Shown: positions 21,828 to 29,412, numbered from the stretch's first letter. The stretch is DNA of 29,429 bases from an uncultured Candidatus Saccharibacteria bacterium (GCA_948648655.1 CAPKVJ010000012.1:1-29429), one strand, 5' to 3'. Made by a program: numbers and translations. The notes: generated by a model from the letters alone, not told the origin.

Positions 21828-23165
21828 ATGAAGAAAATATTAATCGGACTAGCCTGCAGCATCGCTTCGCTAGGTATGGCGTGTTCGCCAGTAGTGGCTT
21901 TAAGTCTAGCCCCATGCCCAGATGATGAAAACAAAGCCGCATGCGAAGAAGAGCAAGCCGAAATTTTGCGACGCTGGGAGGCTGGTGAGCCAACTGTAAA
22001 ATCAGTAGATAATGAAACCGAAGTCGGGCCAACGTTTATTGCCGAAGACAATGACGATAGTGCTTTACTGTGGGCTGGCAAGAATTTGCTACTAGCCGGC
22101 AATGATATTGTGAGTAGCATTGATGCCTCAAATGGCTTGATGTTTATCGCCGGAAATACGCTAAATCTAACCACTAGGGGCGAATACGGGTTTATTGCTG
22201 GGAATATTGTCAATTTTTCTGGTACCACAGATAGGGACCTATTCATCGCTGGGAATATGGTAACGCTTGAGGCGAAGGCTGATATTGGCCGTGATGTTTT
22301 TGCTGGCGCAAATAGCCTGGTAGTGAAGACCGATCTAAATGGTAATCTCGCCGCAAGCGCCGCAAGTGTTGTCATCAAAGATGCCGAGATTACAGGTAAT
22401 GTCGATCTGACAGCCGATGAAATCCATTTCGAAGGTAATGTTACGATTGACGGACGACTTACTTACAATGACAATGCAACTGTCAGTGGCCTGAAAAGCA
22501 ATGGCGTTAAAGTAGCAAGCAGTGAGACTTATCACGTTGAAGAGATCGACCAGAGTGTAGAAATCGTCGCTGGCATTTACGGCAAGCTATTAAGTATTGC
22601 GGGACTTTTCATCACGATAGCAATTATTTGTGCAATTTTCCCACGTATCCACGAAAAAATCAGCAATAGCACAACGGCCGACGCTTTTGGAAAGAAACTT
22701 GCTATTGGCTTCGGTATATTGATTGGCGTGCCGATATTCGCTATTGTTACGCTTTGCACGGTCATTGCTGCTCCATTAAGTTTTATTTCAATTGCACTCT
22801 ATGTAATCATGATCTATCTAGCACAAGGTTTCGCAGGTATATGGCTAGGTCATTTAATTATTGAGAAACTTTGCAAGAGCAAAGGCAATGTATATCTTGA
22901 AGCGTTTGTTGGCATCATCATACTGGGCGTTTTGGCGCTTGTCCCTTATGTAGGTGTAATTACTGGACTGCTAGGATTACTACTCGGTCTAGGGCTCATT
23001 ATTGCTAATATTTTACCCGAGAAGAATGAGCCTGCGCCCAAAGGAAATCGCGGAATTAGTAAAGGTGTCAGAGTAGCAGAAGCTGAAGTTACTAAATCCA
23101 CTAAATCTAAAGGCCAGACTAAAGCCAAGACTACTAAAACTACTAAAACCACCAAAAAGGCCTAA
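21828..23165 (+). CDS. Secreted bactofilin-like beta-solenoid membrane protein
   Basis: 445 residues. A signal peptide (about 1-24) leads to an acidic segment and then a repeat region (about 70-235) of turns such as LLLAGNDI, LMFIAGNTL, YGFIAGNIV, LFIAGNMV, DVFAGANSL and NVTIDGRL. These are typical of bactofilin-like or polymer-forming beta-solenoid domains. Four to five membrane helices (about 250-375) and a tail of roughly 50 residues with repeated T-K-T motifs follow. It may build an oligomeric scaffold on the outer face of the membrane; this is inferred from the fold. AAGGAGG lies just before the ATG, and ung starts 5 bp after the stop. Confidence 0.8.
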   Translation: MKKILIGLACSIASLGMACSPVVALSLAPCPDDENKAACEEEQAEILRRWEAGEPTVKSVDNETEVGPTFIAEDNDDSALLWAGKNLLLAGNDIVSSIDASNGLMFIAGNTLNLTTRGEYGFIAGNIVNFSGTTDRDLFIAGNMVTLEAKADIGRDVFAGANSLVVKTDLNGNLAASAASVVIKDAEITGNVDLTADEIHFEGNVTIDGRLTYNDNATVSGLKSNGVKVASSETYHVEEIDQSVEIVAGIYGKLLSIAGLFITIAIICAIFPRIHEKISNSTTADAFGKKLAIGFGILIGVPIFAIVTLCTVIAAPLSFISIALYVIMIYLAQGFAGIWLGHLIIEKLCKSKGNVYLEAFVGIIILGVLALVPYVGVITGLLGLLLGLGLIIANILPEKNEPAPKGNRGISKGVRVAEAEVTKSTKSKGQTKAKTTKTTKTTKKA

Positions 23166-23170
23166 ATAAT

Positions 23171-23818
23171 ATGCACGAAAGCTGGAAGCCGTTTCTCGAA
23201 GCTGAATTTGCCAAACCATATTTCCATGAACTCAGTGAGTTTCTCCACGAGGCTTATGCTACGAAAACGGTTTTTCCAGCCAAGTCGCAAGTTTTCCAGG
23301 CCTTTACGACCGATCTTGCAAAGGTTAAAGTCGTGATACTGGGGCAAGATCCTTACCATACTCCTGGTGCGGCGCATGGTCTCGCCTTTTCGGTGCCAAA
23401 TTCCCAGCCAATTCCGCCGTCGCTAATCAATATTTATCGCGAAATTGATGCGGAATACGGCAAACATCGGAGCAAGACAGGCAATCTATCAGACTGGCAA
23501 GCGCAGGGCGTGCTACTACTAAATAATGTTTTGACAGTTGAAGCACATAAGGCAGGATCGCATCGTGGTAAAGGTTGGGAAACATTTACCGAAGCCGTAG
23601 TCAGACATCTTAATGAAAAACGTGAGCACCTCGTATTCTTACTTTGGGGCAGAGATGCTCGCAGCAAAGCCAGTATGATTGACCAGACAAAGCATCTCGT
23701 GCTTGAATCGCCCCACCCTTCGCCGCTATCGGCTCATAGTGGATTTTTCGGCAATGGACACTTCCGTAAGGCAAATGAATATTTAGCACAGAATGGTCTC
23801 GAAGAGATAATTTGGTAA
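23171..23818 (+). CDS. ung: Uracil-DNA glycosylase, family 1
   Basis: 215 residues. Removes uracil from DNA as the first step of base-excision repair. All family-1 motifs are present: VVILGQDPYHTPGAAHGLAFSV with the catalytic Asp, LLLNNVLTVEAHKAGSHRGKGWE, VFLLWGRDA and the minor-groove loop ESPHPSPLSAHSGFFGNGHF. It is slightly shorter than the E. coli enzyme (about 229). The start has little Shine-Dalgarno support and is probably coupled to the upstream gene 5 bp away. Its presence with a dUTPase in the same window fits a cell that guards against uracil in DNA. Confidence 0.97.
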   Translation: MHESWKPFLEAEFAKPYFHELSEFLHEAYATKTVFPAKSQVFQAFTTDLAKVKVVILGQDPYHTPGAAHGLAFSVPNSQPIPPSLINIYREIDAEYGKHRSKTGNLSDWQAQGVLLLNNVLTVEAHKAGSHRGKGWETFTEAVVRHLNEKREHLVFLLWGRDARSKASMIDQTKHLVLESPHPSPLSAHSGFFGNGHFRKANEYLAQNGLEEIIW

Positions 23819-23855
23819 CATTATAAAGATTTTTCGCAAAACAACGCACTAGTGC

Positions 23856-23885
23856 TTGTAACTTTACGAAATTTTTTGTTATACT
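23856..23885 (+). promoter_or_regulatory. Promoter of the cutinase-VWA gene
   Basis: TTGTAA (23856-23861), 18 bp, TATACT (23880-23885). A leader of about 28 nt with GGAGGA follows. Confidence 0.65.
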
Positions 23886-23919
23886 CGCGAAAATATAATT
23901 TTAGATTTTCGGAGGACCA

Positions 23920-25884
23920 ATGCGAAAAACGCTATACTTTTTGAGTGCCATAATTATCAGTTTGGCTAATTTTATTACTATTATGCCAGCTTCTGCCAAG
24001 AGTTGCCCTGATTTGCAATTTATATTTGCGCGTGGGTCTGGCGAATCTCTTAATGGCCCCAGCATGCAGGCCTGGCAAGGAGCTATTGAAGCTCAAATCA
24101 AAGACAGTAGCTTAACCTACGAATTTTATGAGCTAGGTAGCAAAAAATATGACGGGTTTCAGTATTCGGCCGTCGCAGTCGCTGGATCGATGGACGGTTA
24201 TATGAACTTATTAGGCGCAGTTATTAGCGGCGGCGAAAGTCTTGAATTCGGCTCGAGTGTAATCGCTGGCAGCAAGGAGCTAAGGGGCTTTATGCAGACA
24301 ACTAGCAAAGTTTGTCCGCAAACGAGATATGTTCTAGGTGGCTATTCGCAAGGTGCGATGGTCCTGTCGCGCAGTCTTAACCAAATTGACGCAAACAAAA
24401 TCGTGTTCGTTTCTACTTACGGTGATCCAAAACTCTACCTGCCCGAAGGCAAAGGTATCGTACCGGCCGCATGTCTGGGGCATAATTATTCCAATTATCG
24501 TATCTATGTACCTGATTGTCACGCTTATGAGGGAGTATTGGGCAGTTATCGCCCATACCAGCCGGAAGCTTTTATCGATAAGCTTGGAGCTTGGTGCAAT
24601 ACCAAAGACATTATGTGTAGTTCGGGCATGAGCTTGCAGGACCATACTTCATATGTTGAGGATAATATCTATACCTACAGTGCGAACAAAATCACCCAAA
24701 AGATTAAAGAAAGTTTCCCCCAAAACAACTTAGCACACGATACGAGCGGAATCTCTGGAGAACACGATTTGGCTATCATTATTGATTCGACTGGCTCTAT
24801 GTCATCAATGATCGGCGCTTACAAGGCTGAAGCGCGACGTGCTGCGACAAAAGTTTTTGCCAGTGGCGGACGAGTCGCTCTTTACGAATATCGCGACCTT
24901 GCCGATCCATTTGAGACGGTGCAACACTGTGACTATAGTTGTACGCTAGATGATTTTGTAGCAAAACTTGACAATATCAAAGTTGACGGTGGGGGTGATA
25001 ATGACGAATCGGCCCTATCTGCCATTCTCTATACTATGAATAGTTTGAAATGGAAAATCGGCGCAACTAAATCCATTATTCTCTTAACGGATGCAAAATA
25101 TCTCGCACCCGATCGCGATGGTGTCACTTTGGCTGAAGTTACGAAGCGTAGCCTCGAAATTGACCCTGTGAATATCTATGTCATGACTAATAGCGACCAG
25201 CAAGAATTCTATCAAGAACTTGCGCAAGCTACCAACGGCAAGGTATTTGATATTGATCGAGACCTAGATGCATCTACCGAAATTATTCTTGGCCGACCGG
25301 TAGCCATGCTATCAGGATTAGAATATATAGGTGATATCGGTGATACTTTACGCTTTGATGCATCTTTATCTTATTCGGAGCTCGGCGAGGATTTACGCTT
25401 TGACTGGGACTTGGACGGTGATGGGGAATTTGAATTGCTCGACAAGACTTCAATTATCGAACGAAGTTATACCGATGCTTTCACTGGTTTCGTACAAGTG
25501 AGAGTAAGTGACGTGCGCGGAGCTTCTAGCACTATGTCAGCAAAAGTTGAAATTTCTCCCACAACTAATCCTGCTAGCATTAGAAATTTATCAAGCACTC
25601 CGCTAACGGATAGAAGTGCCAGAATTAGTTTTGAAACAGACGCAGAGAAAGTCCTAGTTGCTGTTAATGACAATATACTAGGCTATTTAGATCCGAAATT
25701 ACAATCCAGTTTTGTCCTCGAAAATATCCAACCTAGTCGTGAAGTCAGGCTTATTCCATATAGCAACAACCGGCGCGGAGTCGCGGCTACTGTTATTGCT
25801 ACGCCGATTACACCTACGGCCCCAAATACCGGATTTAAGGGACTAGAAAGTGGAATTTGGCGGAGTTATGCCGAGTTTTATTAA
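23920..25884 (+). CDS. Secreted cutinase-like esterase with VWA and PKD domains
   Basis: 654 residues. A signal peptide with likely cleavage after ASA (about 27) is followed by a cutinase-family serine esterase (about 29-260): CPDLQFIFARGSGES, nucleophile Ser in GGYSQGA (about 141-147), and Asp/His candidates in CNTKDIMC and LQDHTSY. Next comes a von Willebrand A domain (about 280-455) with a MIDAS start DSTGSM, GGGDNDES and ILLTDA. A PKD-like domain (about 465-547) contains FDWDLDGDGEFE, and a further beta-rich stretch follows. The tail has APNTG, which looks like a sortase-type motif, but only 16 residues follow without a hydrophobic anchor. Esterase plus adhesion modules suggest action on a partner cell's surface lipids; the target is inferred. 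Confidence 0.85.
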   Translation: MRKTLYFLSAIIISLANFITIMPASAKSCPDLQFIFARGSGESLNGPSMQAWQGAIEAQIKDSSLTYEFYELGSKKYDGFQYSAVAVAGSMDGYMNLLGAVISGGESLEFGSSVIAGSKELRGFMQTTSKVCPQTRYVLGGYSQGAMVLSRSLNQIDANKIVFVSTYGDPKLYLPEGKGIVPAACLGHNYSNYRIYVPDCHAYEGVLGSYRPYQPEAFIDKLGAWCNTKDIMCSSGMSLQDHTSYVEDNIYTYSANKITQKIKESFPQNNLAHDTSGISGEHDLAIIIDSTGSMSSMIGAYKAEARRAATKVFASGGRVALYEYRDLADPFETVQHCDYSCTLDDFVAKLDNIKVDGGGDNDESALSAILYTMNSLKWKIGATKSIILLTDAKYLAPDRDGVTLAEVTKRSLEIDPVNIYVMTNSDQQEFYQELAQATNGKVFDIDRDLDASTEIILGRPVAMLSGLEYIGDIGDTLRFDASLSYSELGEDLRFDWDLDGDGEFELLDKTSIIERSYTDAFTGFVQVRVSDVRGASSTMSAKVEISPTTNPASIRNLSSTPLTDRSARISFETDAEKVLVAVNDNILGYLDPKLQSSFVLENIQPSREVRLIPYSNNRRGVAATVIATPITPTAPNTGFKGLESGIWRSYAEFY

Positions 25885-26063
25885 GAATGTGAACTTAAAT
25901 GCCAGTGGTCACCATATTCACACTTATAAACCGAAAGTTCTGGAGCGCCATAGTCGTGCTGCGCAACCAAAGCCGCTGCTTCTGCCTCTTCACGTGTCGC
26001 ATAGCAAACTTTCTGCTGGTCACCCACCCAACATTTCTGTGGCGCCGTCTGAAACTTATTCAT
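25881..26063 (-). CDS. Small Cys/His protein of about 60 residues
   Basis: 60 residues from the ATG at 26063 (62 if the ATG at 26069 is used). A Lys-Val-Cys-Tyr-Ala-Thr-Arg-Glu-Glu-Ala-Glu start of a helix is followed by VAQHDYGAPELSVYKCEYGDHWHLSSH. The order Y-x-T-x-x-x-A...L-x-x-Y-x-C-x-x-x-x-x-W-H-L-(T/S) is seen in many small bacterial and phage proteins, where two Cys often bind zinc; here one of the usual pair is replaced. The first ATG has only 2 nt after a TATATT box, so the second is favoured. Its stop shares TTAA with the stop of the opposing esterase gene. Confidence 0.7.
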   Translation of the reverse strand: MNKFQTAPQKCWVGDQQKVCYATREEAEAAALVAQHDYGAPELSVYKCEYGDHWHLSSHS

Positions 26064-26113
26064 ATGCATAAAATATATCTTATCGCAAAATTCTTTTGCA
26101 GTCTATGCATAGC

Positions 26114-26147
26114 ATTTAACTTATGCTATACTTAACATAAGTTAAAT
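26114..26147 (+). promoter_or_regulatory. 12-bp inverted repeat around a -10 box (operator-like)
   Basis: ATTTAACTTATG (26114-26125) and CATAAGTTAAAT (26136-26147) are perfect inverted arms with a 10-bp spacer that holds TATACT (26127-26132), the likely -10 of the FAD-linked oxidase gene. A dimeric repressor bound here would cover the promoter. Confidence 0.65.
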
Positions 26148-26158
26148 AGGTGGGAAGG

Positions 26159-27748
26159 TTGAGTAAACTCGCTAAATATTTGAATGAGCATATTGTCGGT
26201 AATGTTTTTGATCGCCCCAGTATTTGTGAAGTCTATGCAGAAGATCGTTCAATTCTCCGCTCCATTCCCAAAATCGTCGCTTTCCCAGAAACCGCCAGCG
26301 ATCTAGCTCATCTTGTTCGTTTTTCAAATCAACTTTCGACGCACGACTTTGATTTGCCGATTACAATCAGGGGAACTGGACTCGATAAGACTGGAGCTGC
26401 TATCGGCGAAGGCATGTTAGTCTCCACCTCACGTATGAATCGCATCGAAGAAATCGACGTGCGTGGTCGGCTCATTCGTGCGCAACCAGGTGTTACTCTG
26501 GGAGAGCTAAACACCGCACTAGGCTTACAGGGTTTAAGTCTACCTATAGTTTATAATCCGCAGGCGACTATTGGTGGGCTTATTGCGAACTGCCCGACTG
26601 ATGATGCTTATCAACAGCATGGCGGTATTTTTCACTTCGTTGAGCGCGTTGAGGCGATTCTCTCTAATGGTGAGATTGTACAATTCGCGCCTTACAACGC
26701 GCGCGCAATTGAGCTCAAGACTGCCCAAGATTCATTTGAGGCTAGTCTATATCGCAAGCTCCAACAAATTCTCGAGCAGTATGGCGACACTATCGTAGAT
26801 CGCAGCATGCGGCCATTTGATCCTTCGGGCTATGCCAATATTACAAAAGTCAAAGATAGGCACTCGCTCAATTTGCTCCCGCTACTTTTTGCATCACAAG
26901 GAACTTTGGCTTTAGTGACAGATGTGATTCTCCGCATTGAAGTTTTGCCACCACTAGAGCAACGTCTTGTTGTAGCTACACGCGAAATTGGCCCAATGCT
27001 AAAATTTCTCGCCAGCATCCGTGAACTTGACCCGCATACGATAAGACTATTTGACTTGCGCATCGTCGAAATCGCCAAACGCTACGGTAATTATTGTAAG
27101 CTCTTGCCCGATAATCTGAATACCGGCTGGTTCGCAATTATCGGCTTCAATAATCGTCCGCGTCGTGCCCAGAAAAAGCTTCAATTGTGTCTGCAAAGCC
27201 TGCCAGCTGGCACCTTTGCAACTATTGAGGACCGAAGTAACTCTCTTGACTTCCAGGAATTTACTTCGGCTTTGATTAGTTTTCTAAACAACGATCTAAA
27301 CGGTGAGCGCGCGGCCATTGCTGACGACGTTTACATCCCCAAGTATAAGTTAGAAGATTATATTAAAGGGCTTAAATTGCTTGAAGGAGCACTTGACACG
27401 GAGTTATTAATTCATGGCTCCTACCTTACTTCAAATTATAGCGTTCGTCCGCTGATTGATTATTCTGCGATTGATGGCCGGAAAAAGGCAATCAACTTTT
27501 TGCGCCAATACAGTAGATTGGTGGCCGATTGTGAAGGTTCGGTGACTGGCGGCAGCCCCGAAGGTCGTGTCAAGGCGCTTGCTCCGACCCAAGTATTTTC
27601 GCCCGAAGAATATCGTCTCTATTCTGAAATCAAAACAGCCTTTGACCCCAACAATATCTTTAATCCCAAAGTCAAGTTGGGTGCCGATATTAGAGATACG
27701 ATTCGCCATCTCCGTACTTCCGAAAGGAATGGAATTATTACCCCTTAA
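26159..27748 (+). CDS. FAD-linked oxidase (GlcD/D-lactate dehydrogenase-like)
   Basis: 529 residues. The N-terminal half is a PP-loop FAD-binding domain (about 30-215): PKIVAFPETASDLAHLVRF, TIRGTGLDKTGAA, VSTSRMNRIEEID, AQPGVTLGELN and NPQATIGGLIAN. The C-terminal half is the FAD-oxidase cap, ending in the family-type AFDPNNIFNPKVKLG. Members oxidise 2-hydroxy acids such as lactate or glycolate and pass electrons on. The acceptor is not visible, and no Fe-S partner gene is adjacent. The start is uncertain: TTG 26159 has AGGTGG 5 nt upstream, while GTG 26150 in the same frame lacks one. Transcription probably comes from the operator-bearing promoter just upstream. Confidence 0.88.
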   Translation: MSKLAKYLNEHIVGNVFDRPSICEVYAEDRSILRSIPKIVAFPETASDLAHLVRFSNQLSTHDFDLPITIRGTGLDKTGAAIGEGMLVSTSRMNRIEEIDVRGRLIRAQPGVTLGELNTALGLQGLSLPIVYNPQATIGGLIANCPTDDAYQQHGGIFHFVERVEAILSNGEIVQFAPYNARAIELKTAQDSFEASLYRKLQQILEQYGDTIVDRSMRPFDPSGYANITKVKDRHSLNLLPLLFASQGTLALVTDVILRIEVLPPLEQRLVVATREIGPMLKFLASIRELDPHTIRLFDLRIVEIAKRYGNYCKLLPDNLNTGWFAIIGFNNRPRRAQKKLQLCLQSLPAGTFATIEDRSNSLDFQEFTSALISFLNNDLNGERAAIADDVYIPKYKLEDYIKGLKLLEGALDTELLIHGSYLTSNYSVRPLIDYSAIDGRKKAINFLRQYSRLVADCEGSVTGGSPEGRVKALAPTQVFSPEEYRLYSEIKTAFDPNNIFNPKVKLGADIRDTIRHLRTSERNGIITP

Positions 27749-27757
27749 TAATTCCAT
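27729..27757 (+). repeat. 12-bp perfect inverted repeat upstream of trigger factor
   Basis: ATGGAATTATTA (27729-27740) and TAATAATTCCAT (27746-27757) with a 5-bp spacer. It covers the stop codon of the FAD oxidase and ends 2 bp before the -10 box of the trigger factor gene. It has no T-run, so it is an operator or a weak stem-loop rather than a clear terminator. It is not a CIRCE element. Confidence 0.55.
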
Positions 27758-27759
27758 GT

Positions 27760-27765
27760 TATAAT
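27760..27765 (+). promoter_or_regulatory. -10 box for leaderless trigger factor mRNA
   Basis: TATAAT, 7 nt before the ATG at 27773. No Shine-Dalgarno sequence between them. Confidence 0.7.
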
Positions 27766-27772
27766 ACAGGGT

Positions 27773-29101
27773 ATGAAGACTACAACGAAGAAATTATCTG
27801 ATACCAAAGTGGAAATCAAGGTAACACTTGATGCTACCGATCTCAAAAAAGCCAAAGAACAGGCCCTTGAGCGCCTCGCTACCAATCTGAAGGTACAAGG
27901 TTTCCGCAAGGGAAAGGCTCCCGCATCTATGGTCGAGAAGCATGTCTCGCCAAACGAAATTGCAAACGAAACAATCGACGTTGCCGTACGTACGACTATG
28001 CCTGCCGCCTTTGAAGAAGCAAAGAGTGCACCGATCGCCATTGAAAAGGTGAACGTATTGAAGTACGTCCCCGACGAGTCGGCCGAATATACCGCTACCG
28101 CCGATGTCTTACCAGAAGTTAAACTGGGCGATTTCAAGAAATTAAAAGCCAAGATGCCCCAGACCGAGCCTTCTGACTCCGACGTCCAAGAAATTATCAA
28201 TAATATCCTCAATGCTTACGCTGAAAAGAAAGTCACGAAGCGCGCCGCTGCATTGGGGGATGAAGTGATGATTGATTTTGTCGGCAAAAAAGACGGCGAG
28301 GCTTTTGCTGGCGGCACTGCGAAGGATTATCACCTCATTTTGGGTTCAGGACAGTTTATTCCAGGATTTGAAGACGGAATTGTTGGACATAGTGCGGGAA
28401 ATAAATTTGATTTAGAGCTTACTTTCCCGAAAGAGTATCCAGAAAAGAGCCTAGCTGGCGAAAAAACCGTTTTTGAAGTTTTGCTCAAGCAAGTTAATGA
28501 AGTCATCAAGCCGAAAGAGGATGATGAATTAGCCAAAAAATGTGGTGATTTCAAGACGATGGACGACCTCCGCGCTGACGTGAGAAATAATCTTGAACAG
28601 CAGAACAGTTACCGCGCTATCGAACGTTATCGCGACGACCTCGTCAAGGAACTCGTCGAAAAATCAAAAGTAGCCGCGCCAGAGGTGCTCGTTCAGGACC
28701 AGATGCGCTTTATTAAAGAAGATGTCACGCGCAATGCTGCTTCACAAGGCATGAATTTTGATCAATATATTGAGCGCGTAGTGCGTCAGACTCCCGAAGA
28801 ATGGGAGAAGCAAGCTCGTGACCTCGCCGAGCAACGCGTCAAAGCTTCTTTAGTTCTACAAATCCTAGCGAGAGAGCAGGGGATTACTGCCAGTGACGAA
28901 GAAGTCGAAGCGAAGATTGCAGAACTAAAAGATGTCTATCAGAAGTCCAAAGAAGCAATGGAAAACCTCAAAAAGCCAGAAGTCAAGCAAGATCTTCGCA
29001 ACCGCCTAGTAATTGATAAGACATTGGATTTTCTAGTTACAGCTAATAATGGCGACAAGCGCGCCAAAGACCAAGCCAAGCCCAAAAAGGCCAAAAAATA
29101 G
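27773..29101 (+). CDS. tig: Trigger factor, ribosome-associated chaperone
   Basis: 442 residues, the normal size. The N-terminal ribosome-binding domain (about 1-120) contains the signature GFRKGKAP. The FKBP-type prolyl isomerase domain (about 155-240) reads VMIDFVGKKDGEAFAGG, LGSGQFIPGFEDGIVGH and LTFPKEYP. The C-terminal substrate-binding arms (about 250-420) are helical and charged. The protein ends in a Lys/Ala-rich tail (DQAKPKKAKK), an extra feature of about 18 residues. It binds nascent chains at the ribosome exit. It is transcribed alone, from a leaderless-type start to a clear terminator. Confidence 0.97.
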   Translation: MKTTTKKLSDTKVEIKVTLDATDLKKAKEQALERLATNLKVQGFRKGKAPASMVEKHVSPNEIANETIDVAVRTTMPAAFEEAKSAPIAIEKVNVLKYVPDESAEYTATADVLPEVKLGDFKKLKAKMPQTEPSDSDVQEIINNILNAYAEKKVTKRAAALGDEVMIDFVGKKDGEAFAGGTAKDYHLILGSGQFIPGFEDGIVGHSAGNKFDLELTFPKEYPEKSLAGEKTVFEVLLKQVNEVIKPKEDDELAKKCGDFKTMDDLRADVRNNLEQQNSYRAIERYRDDLVKELVEKSKVAAPEVLVQDQMRFIKEDVTRNAASQGMNFDQYIERVVRQTPEEWEKQARDLAEQRVKASLVLQILAREQGITASDEEVEAKIAELKDVYQKSKEAMENLKKPEVKQDLRNRLVIDKTLDFLVTANNGDKRAKDQAKPKKAKK

Positions 29102-29120
29102 TACGTACTACGTACGCTGA

Positions 29121-29154
29121 ATACTCCCTACACTCATCATGGGGAGTATTTTTT
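29121..29154 (+). terminator. Intrinsic terminator of tig
   Basis: ATACTCCC pairs with GGGGAGTAT around an 11-nt loop, followed by a run of T. Confidence 0.93.
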
Positions 29155-29167
29155 ATACAAAATATAC

Positions 29168-29213
29168 TTTTTATGCTTGTTCCTAATTTTTATGCTTGTT
29201 CCTAATTTTTATG
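29168..29213 (+). repeat. 19-bp tandem repeats, two full copies plus a partial one
   Basis: The unit TTTTTATGCTTGTTCCTAA occurs exactly at 29168-29186 and 29187-29205, and a third start (TTTTTATG) at 29206-29213 runs into the -10 box. Iteron-like sites directly upstream of an RNA promoter could bind a regulator, or be a slippage product. Confidence 0.8.
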
Positions 29214-29214
29214 T

Positions 29215-29220
29215 TATAAT
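29215..29220 (+). promoter_or_regulatory. Extended -10 promoter of the ncRNA
   Basis: TATAAT preceded by TGT gives an extended -10. Start predicted at about 29227. No good -35 at standard spacing. Confidence 0.6.
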
Positions 29221-29226
29221 GAAATT

Positions 29227-29395
29227 GCCTTATTACTACATAATCACTATTTTTGATAAATAGAGCATTTTTTCACATATCAAATACTCTTACTCCTACG
29301 TTCAAATAAGCGACATCGCATAAATAATCGGACGTTGGATAGAGTTTGATGTGTGATTATGGATGGTAGTAAGGCACCTTGCGGTGTCGCTTTTT
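29227..29395 (+). ncRNA. Rod-shaped structured RNA of about 170 nt (6S-like candidate)
   Basis: No ORF fits. The two ends pair: 29227-29229 with 29373-29375, 29233-29239 (TTACTAC) with 29366-29372, and 29240-29247 (ATAATCAC) with 29353-29360. A bulge region holding a small hairpin (CTATTT with AAATAG) follows. An upper stem forms by 29279-29284 with 29345-29350, 29287-29290 with 29341-29344, and ACGTTC (29298-29303) with 29330-29335. A terminator hairpin with TTTTT ends it. Promoter, paired ends, internal bulge and length recall 6S RNA, but I see no conserved sequence that proves it. RNase P, tmRNA and SRP RNA signatures are absent. Confidence 0.65.
29373..29395 (+). terminator. Intrinsic terminator of the ncRNA
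   Basis: GGCACC pairs with GGTGTC (one G-U) around TTGC, then GCTTTTT. Its left arm overlaps the last closing-stem bases of the RNA. Confidence 0.8.
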
Positions 29396-29412
29396 GTATT
29401 TGGCGGCAGCAG

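Noticed and set aside
21812..22378. 188-codon ORF on the minus strand
   Set aside because: It lies opposite the bactofilin-like gene, has no promoter or ribosome binding site, and its periodic composition mirrors the beta-solenoid repeats of the real gene.
29168..29213. Short CRISPR array
   Set aside because: The 19-bp units are in direct contact with no spacers, and no cas genes are nearby.
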